64,000 bases of DNA, from positions 4,774,001 through 4,838,000 of the forward strand of contig OZ218952.1 in NCBI GenBank assembly GCA_965112735.1, in the 5' to 3' direction. Shown piece after piece: positions 37,471-57,433 of the stretch (position 1 is the first letter of the stretch; each line of letters starts with the position of its first letter). The translations under genes were made by a program, and so were the position numbers. The notes under the pieces were generated by a model that ran no database searches, was not told the origin of the DNA, and worked only from the letters and a program-made list of their open reading frames with translations. This DNA is from Phaeosaccion multiseriatum (lineage: Eukaryota > Ochrophyta, other classes).

Positions 37471-38835
37471 ATGATGGCTTCGCTGCTGCGTCCCCTGGTT
37501 GCTGTGGCTCCACGAACGGCCTTGGCAAGGGCCTGCGGTGGTAGTAATAGTGGCGCGCGCTGCCTGTCTCTCCTAGTGTGTAGTGGCGGAGACGGCGGAG
37601 GTGGAGAAGTGTTGGGGCGGGGTAAGCACCAGCAGCAGCGGTGGTTGGCAACTGCAGTGCCCGGAACCGCGGCGCATGGGGTGAAGAACTGGGGCCATGT
37701 AAGAGACGTGCGTCAGGAGTATGGAGTAGCTCAGCCCGAACCAGCGGGAGGAGAGGGAGCAGCAGGAACAGGAGCAGCCGAGGCAGGAAAAGGAGGAGGG
37801 GCTGCGCGGAGAGTGGTGCGGCGTCCCAAGGCGACCAAAGGTCACACGACCACCATGATCCAAAGAACAAGGAGCGTGGACCAGGAGGGGGCAGCGGTGC
37901 AGGACAAGAAGAGCCAGGAGAAGGCCGAAGACAATACATCGTACTGGGCACCGGTGCGCATGACAGACGAGGCCTTCGACAAGGTGTTCCAGGAGGAGCT
38001 GGACCGCGTGGAGGCGAGCGTGCAGGATATGGCTGAGATGAACGAGGTGTTCACCATCAAGAGGAACAGGACAGAGCTCAAGATAGACCTCGGTGAGCGG
38101 AGGATGGTTGCCGAGAAGCAGTGGCCGGGGCTGGGCTCGAGCGAGTGGGGATCAGTGTGTATGTGTGTATGTATGTGTGTGTGTATGTGTGCATGTGTGT
38201 GTGTATGTGTGTGTGTGTGTAAGTATGTGCTTGTGCGTGTGAAGAGACAAGAGACAGATGCAACCTATTGGGTCGTCCAGAATGTGTTCCGCCCCATCAT
38301 CTGTGACTTTCCTCCGATCTGATGAGTTGCCACCCCCCCCACTCTCCGCTTCCAGGCTCCGAGTTCGGCCCCTATCGGTTCAAGATCGACCCTTGGAATC
38401 AGGTCATCCGCTTCTCGTCGCCCAGGTGAGTCAGATGCACGCGAGGAGGGAAAGCGGGCCCTCGCTCTGTCAGGTCTGCCCCCGCCCCTTCTTCCGCAGC
38501 CAAAGAGCCAACCTTCCATGACCAAGAACCAACCTTCCATGACCAAAGAGCCAACATTCCATGACCAAAGAACCAATGGCGTTATTTTGGGACTGCGCTG
38601 TGCTGCTCTGAATTATTTTGTAACGACCTTTGTAACGAACTGAGTATCGTCATCTGGTTCTGCTTCTGCTCTGCTGCTGCCCCATGAATTCCCCCTCAGA
38701 TCCGGAGGGCTGTTCCCATACAACTACCACCAGGAGACCAAAACGTGGAGGCACCACCTCGACGGGCACGACATGGAGGGGATGCTCGTCAGAGACCTTC
38801 TCTACGAGGCCATGGGCTGCCCCACCTTCAAGTAG
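37471..38835 (+). CDS. Frataxin-like mitochondrial protein
   Basis: Three exons (37471-38092, 38356-38425, 38700-38835) encode 275 residues. Frataxin assists iron-sulfur cluster assembly on the cysteine desulfurase complex in mitochondria. The N-terminus (MMASLLRPLVAVAPRTALAR) is basic and amphipathic, like a mitochondrial presequence, followed by a low-complexity linker. The C-terminal half follows the frataxin order: helix 1 (DEAFDKVFQEELDRVEASVQ), strands TELKIDLGSEFGPYRFKIDP, the WNQVIRFSSPRSG turn, KTWRHHLDG, and helix 2 (MLVRDLLYEAMG). Conserved SSPxSG and KxW are present, but the core Trp before SSP is Arg. The splice sites fall within the fold and rejoin conserved text. Assigned by pattern, without alignment. 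Confidence 0.75.
38158..38226. repeat. TGTATGTG microsatellite in frataxin-like intron 1
   Basis: Alternating TGTG/TATG units, purine-pyrimidine alternating and potentially Z-forming, inside the first intron. Confidence 0.85.
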
Positions 38836-39973
38836 TCCAAGAGGGGGGCATTCATTGACTTACAGGAATTATGTGTGAGGGGGGAGGAGGGCTCAAGGGT
38901 TCACACTTCCAAGTACCACTGTACATCAAGTCCAAGTACCACTGTACATCAAGTCCAAGTCGGGAGGGCCCAATGCCTACACTTGAGGCAACACTGAGGC
39001 AGTCAAGCGGGGGGAGGATACGGAAGTGAAGCGGAGGTCATCGGCGAGGGGGCAGGGAAGGCGGGGGGTGGAGGGTGTGGGTGGACCACTCCTGAGCGAG
39101 CGGGGTCGGCTGGCGGGGCCGCTGCCCCTCTTTGCACGACTAACACAACACGAGGAGGCATTTCTTTGGTTCGTACGTAACGGTACATAACGGTGTGGTA
39201 CAGTGGGCAGCTGTTGGTCAGCTGACGTATGCAACATGGCCCACACGCGATGTGTATGCATTGACCAGGAAGGACCAGGAAGCTCAGCACAGATGAGAGA
39301 GACACCAGAGACCTCAGGACAGATACTTGTAAAACTTCCTAACAAAAGTCGGAAAAAGCCAACGCCAACAAGGCCAACAGGGACATGTTCGCGTGTGGGC
39401 GGGTTCAAGACCGCAGCATAGTAGTTCCCAAAAACTAAAAAACAAATGACACCGAAGTGAGAGCCTTAATGCGCAGACCCGCCTGAGGGGGGGGGGGGGG
39501 GCGTAAAGCACCGTAAAGTACCATCTGTCTGGGAGGGCGCCGCATGGGCCCCTCGTGGAACAGCCCAGCGAGGCCCAACCCTAAGGCCTAACCCTAAGGC
39601 CCGCGCTGCTCTGCTCTGCCGCTGTCTCTGATTCACTCCACCACCATCACCATCACATTAACGGGGGCGGAGGGTCGCATTAACGGGGGCGGACCCCTCC
39701 GCCCCGCCCCTCCCCACCATGACCACACACTATCAAAAGCCTTCGCTGGGCTTGTCCGTCATAGTCCCTTTAATTCCTTTTTTTTTAATTTAATTTTTAA
39801 TTAATTTTGATTAAAATAATAATAGACAAAAGCAAAAGAACCGTGCGTCCTTGGTAAGAAAATCAACCGAAAGAACCTTCACGGATGCTCTTGCTGCCAC
39901 ACCACTCTGCAACATATATAGAGCTTACAAAAATTCGCCCCACCAGCGCGGTACCTTAGAGTGCCTTCCTTCC
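38836..39973. other. Convergent intergenic region with repeats and an A+T-rich tail
   Basis: Between the frataxin-like and GH17-like 3' ends. Features seen: a direct repeat of AAGTACCACTGTACATCAAGT (38910-38955), a G-run near 39488, a repeated CGCATTAACGGGGGCGGA (about 39660-39695), and an A+T-rich segment at 39775-39835 just beyond the glucanase stop, which may be its 3' UTR. No gene is supported. Confidence 0.55.
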
Positions 39974-42326
39974 TTAGCAAGTGATATCGAACTCCATGAA
40001 GTCCTTGATGGTTCCGTCCTCATTAAACACGCCGAAGTACGCCTCCACAGAGTTTGGGTCTCCCTCGGGGGTCAGGGACGCCCGCGCGAAATTGGAGTCA
40101 AAGGCCGTGAACCAGTAGTACTTGTAGTCCTCCTGCTGCGCCAGGCAGTAGAAGTCCCTCCAGTACTGAGCCATGTTCTCCGGCGAGGCCGTGGAGGAGC
40201 CGGGGTTTGTTCCGCCCGATGCCCAGCCCGTCTCCGAGATGATCACCTCCTTGCCCGCCGCGTCGGCAAGATCGAACACAAGGTCCATGCGCGTCTTGAA
40301 GTACGCAGCCGCGCCGGTCACGTCTGAGGATGAAGATGGCAGTGGGCGGGGGGGGGACAGCAGAGGAGGGGAGGAGAGGCAGAAGGCGGGGTGGTCAGTA
40401 CTTGGCTGTGGCAGGCGTGTGGAGGCAAAGAGCAAGCGCCTCCAGGCGAGGAAAGGCACGCGAAGCGTAGCAACAACCACCCACCCACACCCCGACTCAC
40501 TCACCGTCGTTAATGTTGTTGGGCTCCCAGAAGGGGAAGCTGTTGGCCTGCACCACGTCCACGCCCCCGAACAGGACGGGGTTGCCGAGGTAGATGTCGC
40601 CAATGTCCGCCACCGTGACGGGGACATCCCCATAGCCGCGGTCCACCATGAGATCCTTGACCGCGTCGCGGTAGTCGAGCGTCCTCTCCGCCGTCAGCTC
40701 CCCGCGGTAGATGGCCTCGCTGGAGATGTGGATGCCCTCCATCATGTCGATGTTGTCATCGGTGATGTAGCCCTCGTTCATCATGAAGACGAGCTCACCG
40801 TACTCCGCCCCGAAGGTAGTGTCGTCGATGGTGAACATGCCCATCCACACGCTCAGGCCCTCCTCGCGTGCAATCGTCCACACGTTGCGGCCGGCGAAGC
40901 AGCCCGCGTCGATGAGGCTGTAGATGCGCACTCGGTCGGTCACCTGCTTAAGGATTCGCATCTCCATACGGATTTGGTCGGGCTGCTTGCACCTGTCCAG
41001 CGTGTAGGTGTAGTCCTTGCGCGCAATGTAGTTCATGCCGTAGGCCTTCCAGTTCACGTCCACCATGAGCTCCGGGGGCAAGCTCCCGTCCTCTGGTGGT
41101 ATCTGTGGAGGGAGGGTGGGAGCGGCCGTGGTGGGCACCGGAGTGGGGCCCACTGTAGGAGAAGCAGTGGGGGGCGCCACCGGAGCCGTCGTAGGGGGTG
41201 GCACAGGAGCCGTCGTGGGAGGTGCCACAGGAGCCGTCGTAGGGGGTGCCACAGGAGCCGTTGTGGGAGGTGCCACCGGAGCCGTTGTGGGGGGTGCCAC
41301 AGGAGCCGTCGTGGGAGGTGCCACAGGAGCCGTCGTGGGGGGTGCCACCGGAGCCAACGTGTCGGGCGCCGCCGGAGCCGTCGTGGGAGGTGCCACAGGA
41401 GCCGTCGTGGGAGGTGCCACAGGAGCCGTCGTGGGGGGTGCCACCGGGGCCGCGGTGGGTGGGGTCGGGGTGGGGCCGGAGCCGTCTGGGCAGTCGTTGT
41501 ATGTCGTGCCGCCCGACGTGTAGCCGCAGGCCCTGCAGCCGGCCACTCCTGCAAAGTTGCATCCCAGGCCAGGGCACGTGTCATCCATGAAGCAGGGGGC
41601 GGAGCTGGAGCAGATCGGCGAACAGTAATCGCCAGCCGGGGGGGTGGGTGCCGTCACAGGGGGGGTAGTGGTGGTGGGTGTGGGTGGCGTGACTGTGACT
41701 GGCGGGGTGGTGGTGCTGGGTGTGGGCGTGGAGCCCCCAGTACAAGCGGGGTAAGTGGTGTCGCCCGCAGTGTAGCCGCAGGCCCTGCACTTCTCCACCC
41801 CTCCGAAGTTGCAGCCCAAGCCTGAGGGAGAGAGAAGGAGATGGGGAGGGCGGGACGGTCAGTGGTCACACTCAGTGCATACGATGCCCACATGCGTGAA
41901 TGAGCCCACGGAAGCCCCAACTGCGAGAGTTACCGTGACCCTTGCCCGTTACGCACCGGGGCACGACTCGTCGAGCTCGCAAGGCTGGGCATCCGAGCAC
42001 GTCGCCGCACAGTATCCACCCGCGGGCGTGGGGGCTGCTACAGGGGGAGACGTCGCTGCGACAGGGGGGGATGTCCCTGCTGGAGTTGGCACCGAAGTGG
42101 GTGCACCCTCGCAATCGTGATAGGGAGGGAAGCCGCAGAACTTGCAGTCCTCAATCATCCCCACACCGCACCCCAACCCCGGGCAGTCATCACTTGTAAA
42201 GCAGGGCTCACTCTCCCAGCACACCGGCGAGCAGTACGTGGGAGCTGTCGTCTCAGGCGAGGTGCCAGCGGACGTGGCCGTGAGACAAAGAAGCGCGGCC
42301 AAGGCGCCACATTTCGTAGAGAGCAT
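39974..42326 (-). CDS. Secreted GH17 beta-1,3-glucanase-like protein with cysteine-rich modules
   Basis: Three exons (42326-41957, 41821-40505, 40323-39974) encode 678 residues. A signal peptide (MLSTKCGALAALLCLTATSA) leads to three or four cysteine modules of the form CxxxCxxxxPCxxDDxCPGLGC...CxxCGY, each followed by a Thr/Pro linker. A long linker of eight-residue PTTAPVAP repeats (41157-41456) then joins a GH17-type barrel. There, GIHISSEAIYRGEL places the acid/base at Glu492 and VIISETGWASGG places the nucleophile at Glu593, with VQANSFPFW between them, as in fungal BGL2/SCW-type wall enzymes. The cysteine modules look like carbohydrate- or wall-binding units (inference). Expected role: beta-1,3-glucan remodelling or chrysolaminarin-type glucan metabolism outside the cell. 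Confidence 0.85.
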
Positions 42327-43073
42327 TGGTGCCTCGTATTGCTTAGTTTGGTCCTGCACACACAGGGCGAGAGCGGCGGGAGGGTAAGACCGAATAACAA
42401 TAATGAGAGACCCATGGTGCTGGGCTTCCCTGTGTGCCATGGGGCCCCAGTTGAAAGGGTGTTAGCGCATGGCGGGTGATGTTGAAAACGCGAAATTCGT
42501 GGTTAAAGATAGCGCCAATGAGCAGCAGCAGAGCGTGGACCAGACAACACACAGCAGCCACAGAGGACAAACACTTACCTAAGTCGTTGATGTGGTGTGT
42601 AGGAGCTGCGCCGCCTCCTGAACGGATTTGTGAACTTTCAATAGTCGAAATGTCACTGTCACTCGGGTTCTCTCAGTTGGGCCAAAATTCTAAAAATCAA
42701 CAGTCCGACGGTGCATTTCTTGGGCCCCCCCCCCCCCACTGGTCAGACCCTATTTCTTGTTTTTATGCCTTTGTACCGCCAAACCCCCCAACCCCCCAAC
42801 AGCGCACAGGGGGATATAAGACTTGACCGTTCGGCCTTCCGGGTCGGGGTCATGGAGCCCACGGCTCGGGGGGAGTTCGTGAGGAGAAAACGCGTGATAG
42901 GTGCTGTTGTGTGATGTGTGTGTGTGGTGTGTCACTTGAATTCAAAGGGTCACGGCGGATCCGCCAGGCAACAAGCTGCCCAGGCGCCTCTCCCTCTCAC
43001 AAGGGTACAGTTGTATTTGGTATTTGCACCCGAGGCATCTCTGAAGCTTTATTATTTTTTTTTAATAATAAAA
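42327..43073. other. Upstream region of the GH17-like gene and 3' flank of the formin
   Basis: Contains a probable 5' UTR intron (see 42354-42578), a C-run at 42726-42739 and an A+T-rich stretch at 43048-43075 adjoining the formin stop codon, a likely 3' UTR. No coding frame is supported. Confidence 0.5.
42354..42578 (-). other. Probable 5' UTR intron of the GH17-like gene
   Basis: On the minus strand TTAG|GTAAGTG at 42578 is a strong donor, and a pyrimidine-rich CCCTGTGTGTGCAG ending at 42354 is a strong acceptor 28 bases before the ATG at 42326. Splicing would leave a short non-coding leader exon upstream of 42578. Confidence 0.6.
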
Positions 43074-53143
<10,070 letters not shown>

Positions 53144-54525
53144 GGCTGCCGCCTCGCTGCCCGCTGGAAAGAGCGCACTCAGCTGGTTGGTACTATGCTA
53201 TGCCCCTGTATGTTATTGTTGTTGCTTTTGTTCCTGCTTCTTGGCCCCAGTGCCGTTGCTGAAATGCACCCCTAGCACGTAGCGCCCTCGTCAGGAGACC
53301 GCAGTGGAGACCATGTTTGGTCTTCTTCCTTCAGCGCCCAGGCACAAGCCCTCAGTGTAGTCGGAACTTTCCCATTACGACACTCCCACTGTTCGATGCA
53401 AGTCTATGGCTCCTCGATGGGTCGGAGGAGGCTTTTTTCGCCCGAGTTCTGCCAGGAAAGGACGACGATCGATGTCAAGGGGGACAAGCGGGAGAGTTTA
53501 TCAGCAATGATTAACGAGTTGACTCCGAGAAAGGTAATTGATCTTTGAGCAGCAGCACAGAGACGTTATCAACAGCAGGAAAGAGAGGAGGAGGAGGAAC
53601 AGAAGGAGGAGGAGGATGAGGAAGAGGAGGAGGGAGAGGAGGGAGAGGAGGAGAAGGGGGGAAGAGGAGGGGGCGTTGGAGAAGGAAAAGTCGGCGCAGT
53701 ACACCACCAACATACGCGGTGCAGCCCAACCTTTGGCCTCGAAGAAAGCTGAAAAGCAGCAGGGGCACGAGGTATTGGCACAAAGGGTAAGCAGCTCTCT
53801 TACCTTCAATAGCAGCGCTCTGGGGGAAAAAAAGAGGGGAAAGGACAAAAACCCAGGGGGGTTGCTGACTTACTGTTGACCTGGGAAGCGGCCTCCCTAA
53901 TCACTCACCATCTATCTGTCCACAGGGGCAAGAAGGACTGTTCCACAAAGGCTTCCCCTGTTGCCATCGTGATTGCAATCTGCTCCACCGAAAGTGGGGC
54001 GCGGAGATGGGAGGATGCGTTGCTCCGCCGCCTCATCAGTTGGCTGGTCTGGTGCTGTTCCATCTCCTGCTTGCTTTACTCCTCCACTTCCCAGTCGGTA
54101 CTGATGCAGCGCCAAGAGGAGAGACAGTAGTAGCAGCAGCAGCAGCAGCAGCAGCAGGACCAGGAGGAGGAGCAGCAGCAGCAGGAGGAGGAGGAGGACG
54201 AGAAGGAGGAGGAGGAGGAGGAGGAGCAGGAGGTGGAGGAGGAGGAGGGCGTGAGAGGGGAGGGGGGGGGGCAAGAATAGGAGGACCAAGGCCTGCAAGC
54301 TGCGCAAGCGAGGCACAGTGGCATGAGCATGTACAGTCAGTAGAGGTGAAGCCGCGGCAGCACAGACGACGGAGGCAGCGAGGAGCACCTGCGCCATCTT
54401 GGCTGACCTCCCTGCGGATACCACACCCACACGCGTCCTCGACAGCGAGTGCTGCGGCCGCAGAGGGGGGGCGGGAAGGACAAAGAGGGGAGAGCGGGAG
54501 GAGGCGAAGTGCCACACAGGCTCGT
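53144..54525. other. Divergent upstream region of formin and carrier genes, low complexity
   Basis: Contains a GAG/GGA-rich purine tract (53576-53670) and an AGC/GAG tract (54128-54260). A plus-strand frame from 54007 begins with a hydrophobic segment and glycine runs and is in frame with the carrier exon, so it could be an N-terminal extension of that gene. Other frames (plus 53538-53879, minus 54036-55127) are low-complexity or antisense and unsupported. Confidence 0.5.
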
Positions 54526-55917
54526 ATGAGAAGCAGACTCGCTGCTATGGTTTCGCCCTCCTCTCTCCAACTGGGCGTGACGCGAGAAGCATTAGAAGGT
54601 GAGCTAGCGGCATGCAAGGAGGCTTCCTTCCTATAGGGTGTAAGGGATTGCCCAGGCGCCTTGTGCGACCTCTCTGCTGAATGACGTGCGCGCGAGGCGC
54701 TGACATTGGTGTCTGCACACGCACACACACCTGTGCCCACCCCTTGTGCCCTCTTTTGCCTCTCTCTCCTATTGCCAGGTGCTGAGCGGTGGGTCGCCGA
54801 GGTGGGTGCCCGGCTATCCGGAGGCGGGCGGGGAGGCGGACAGATCAAAGCAGTAGTGTCTAAGAAGGCCCCCGACTCCGACGAAAAGGAGTCGCACCGG
54901 AGCAGGCTGCTGGACGGCTTCAACAACGGGCTGGCAAGTGGGCTTGCCGCCGCCTGTGTCAAAACCATTCTGCAGCCCTTTGACAGCGTCAAGACCCTGC
55001 AGCAGTTCAGCAGCAGCACCGTCAGCACGTTGGAGGCGGGGAGGACCCTTATCGCCAGAGGAGGCCCGCTGGCGCTGTGGAGTGGACTGGGGGTGACCCT
55101 GGTGGGCTCCATGCCGGCCACGGGCATTTACTTTGGCATCTACCAGTACTCCAAGCGCAGACTCGACGGTGTGGAGCGCTGTCCGCGCCTCGCGAGTGTG
55201 GCCATCAGCGCAGGGGTGGGCAACTTTGTGGCTTCGTTCTTCCGCGTACCCTACGAGATTGTCAAGCAGCGGCTGCAGGCCGGGCTGCACGACAACACAT
55301 TTACTGCCATCTCGGCCCTCTACAAGGAAGGAGGGGTGTGGGGCTTCTTCGGGTGAGTCGTGTGTGTCCTGCAGGGGGAGGGGAGGGAAGGAGGGACTCC
55401 TTGCCTGTATGCCTCTGTATGTCTCTGTGTGCTTCTTCTCTTGTCCGACAAGGCCTTCCTCCCCCCCCCCGCCTCCACCCTTTGCTCCGTTGCCAGCGGC
55501 GGAGGGGCCCTTGTGACGCAGTGGGCGCGAGACATCCCCTACGCCATCGTCACGTTGCTCATGTACGAAACGATGCAGCGCTGGGCAAGGCAGAGGAACG
55601 GCGACGGCAAGCCCACGAGCCCTTTGCAGAACATGGTCATCGGCGCCGTGGCGGGCGGCTTCGGCTCTTTCGTCACGAACCCCATGGATGTGCTCAAGAC
55701 GCGCATGATGACGCGCCCCCCGGGAGAGTATAATGGCATCCTCGATGCCGCGTCTCGCACGCTGCAGGAGGAGGGCTGGGACGCCTTCCTCAAAGGAGTG
55801 GTGCCGCGGCTGCTGCACAAGGTGCCGGCCAACGCTACCTTCTTTGTGACTTACGAGCTGCTCAGGAACATGCTCGGAGTGCGTGTTAGCACCGAGGGCA
55901 CCACCTCTAGAAAGTGA
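54526..55917 (+). CDS. Mitochondrial carrier family (SLC25) protein
   Basis: Three exons (54526-54598, 54779-55352, 55497-55917) give 355 residues from the ATG at 54526. The frame is also open from an ATG at 54007, which would add 173 low-complexity residues. Carriers move metabolites across the inner mitochondrial (or plastid) membrane. Three tandem repeats are visible through their PxD/ExxK signatures: PFDSVKT, PYEIVKQ and PMDVLKT, each ending the first helix of a pair and followed by the G-rich second-helix region (SGLGVTLVGSMPATGIYFG, DIPYAIVTLLMYE, PRLLHKVPANATFFVTYE). The layout and GLASGLAAACVKTILQPFDSVK resemble the S-adenosylmethionine carrier branch, but the substrate is not certain. 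Confidence 0.92.
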
Positions 55918-56816
55918 CCACCGCACAAGTCGATGGCAGTCGATGGCAGAGTTGGTGGCGCACCCTACAATAGAACCTTTTGGGGTCCCTTTTAGGGGCC
56001 GCTGCCGCTGCAGAAGGAAGGGGAAGGGCTCAAAGCCGCGTGCTCGGCTCGAGGGTATGAGTCTTGCACCTCCTGCACTAGACACTTTCTGCACCACAAT
56101 AGACAACACTAACACTAGATACGTAGTACGTACGTAAGGTCACATAAACTGAACACTGAAACTGAAACTAGACGCTTGCCCATCTGCCCATGGGTTGGCT
56201 CCATCCTCCGGGGGGGTGATTCACACGGCGGCATGGAGCGACTTGTTGCAAGCGTTCTTTCGAGCTGATCTACACAGAATTCATTCCGTATTTCGAGCTC
56301 CCACAGAAGCATTCCGTATAGGCTTTCCGTGGAAGTAAGGGTTCATATCTATCGCTCTCTTGATTGGTGTTGGACGAAGGTCCCTGAACCTGAAGTGAAA
56401 CTAATAAAGTAGACAAGTCTCCTCACTGTGCACAACTTGTGCATGTATCTTGTGGACTCCCTCTGTCCACTTACGTCTAGTTTGTACACAGATGAGGTTT
56501 GAGGTTTGCCTTCCGACTCCGTGCCCCCTCAGAGCCCTCTCAGAACATTCCGTGGGGGTGGTCTTCAAGGGCTCCCACCCCCCCTCCCCCCTCCCGGCCC
56601 TGGTGAGCGGTCGGAAGGGTGTTGTGATATGATCATTATTGGGGTCTGTGGGATACCCAATATTGATAACGTCCACTCTTGGGGATCTTCAACTCTGGGG
56701 CTCTGGGCCCTCCACTACGTTCATGGAGTTCTGTTAAGGACAATTCATTAGTTGACACACACCTCTACTACCTCCTACTACGGTATATCGCGGAAGGGAC
56801 ATCGCAACACGACAAT
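55918..56816. other. Intergenic region, no gene seen
   Basis: 3' flank of the carrier gene and upstream sequence of the hairpin. A+T content is higher than in the genes. Frames on either strand lack recognisable motifs. Confidence 0.5.
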
Positions 56817-57000
56817 CACAGCTGGTGGTGCTCTATCCCATAAATAAGACTTGTCGTTCTTAAATTGAAATGCTTGTGCTTCTTGTTGCCGCACGACACG
56901 ACATGCACCACACGAAGCGCGGCAACAAGAAGCAAAAGCATTCTAAGAACGACAAGTCTTACACGGGCATTTACGTGGGATAGGGCACCACCAGCTGTGA
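56817..57000. repeat. Long imperfect inverted repeat (hairpin) before a small gene
   Basis: Left arm 56817-56892 (CACAGCTGGTGGTGC... AAGACTTGTCGTTCTTA... CTTCTTGTTGCCGC) and right arm 56919-57000 are reverse complements with scattered mismatches and a short indel around the ACGGGCATTTACGT segment. The loop is about 26 bp. It ends seven bases before the ATG at 57008. Confidence 0.9.
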
Positions 57001-57007
57001 AAAGACT

Positions 57008-57298
57008 ATGGTGGTCTTCATTCCGGCGTCTCAGCAGTTCATCATCTCCACGGACTACATCATAGAGCAGCACAGGCTTTACGATGGCACGCAGTTTGGC
57101 TGCAAAGTGCACACACAGGTGCTGGCGACGGAGGGTGAGGTCGAAGACGATGACGACGACGACTCGCCTCCACCAAAGCGGTTTGTGATTGCGGATGAGC
57201 TCGAGCAGCGCCAGCAGCAGCGGCTGGCAGAGCTCCACTGCATTCACAAGTCACAGAAGGCCATGACCAGGTGCAGGCTGGAGACCCAACAGGCGTAG
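57008..57298 (+). CDS. Small hypothetical protein (96 aa)
   Basis: Single-exon frame from ATG 57008 to TAG 57298. Text is ordinary rather than low complexity: MVVFIPASQQFIISTDYII, then HRLYDGTQFGCKVHTQVLA, an acidic run (EVEDDDDDD), a helix (ADELEQRQQQRLAELHCIHK) and a short tail. I do not recognise a family. Adjacent upstream is a perfect-looking hairpin, so the transcript leader would be strongly folded, or the hairpin could be part of a mobile relic. It could also be one exon of a longer gene, since a GTGAGG occurs at about 57132. Confidence 0.45.
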   Translation: MVVFIPASQQFIISTDYIIEQHRLYDGTQFGCKVHTQVLATEGEVEDDDDDDSPPPKRFVIADELEQRQQQRLAELHCIHKSQKAMTRCRLETQQA

Positions 57299-57346
57299 GC
57301 TGGATGACGCTCCAGTCAGGAAGGGCACAGGAGGGGACAGGGACAG

Positions 57347-57403
57347 CCCCCGCCAGTCTGTCAGCCAGTCTGTCAGCCAGTCTGTCAGCCAGTCTGTCAG
57401 CCT
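57347..57403. repeat. 12-bp tandem repeat (CAGTCTGTCAGC)
   Basis: About five copies between the small hypothetical gene and the 3' end of exonuclease 1. Confidence 0.9.
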
Positions 57404-57433
57404 GCGCCCCCCGCTCCGCACTGGCCGAAGCAC

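Noticed and set aside
40173-41825. 550-codon plus-strand frame opposite the GH17-like gene
   Set aside because: Antisense of a well-supported coding strand with catalytic motifs; the GSR-rich repeats are the complement of the PTTAPVAP linker.
54036-55127. 363-codon minus-strand frame opposite the carrier gene
   Set aside because: Antisense of carrier exons with clear signature motifs; its proline runs are the complement of glycine/GAG tracts.
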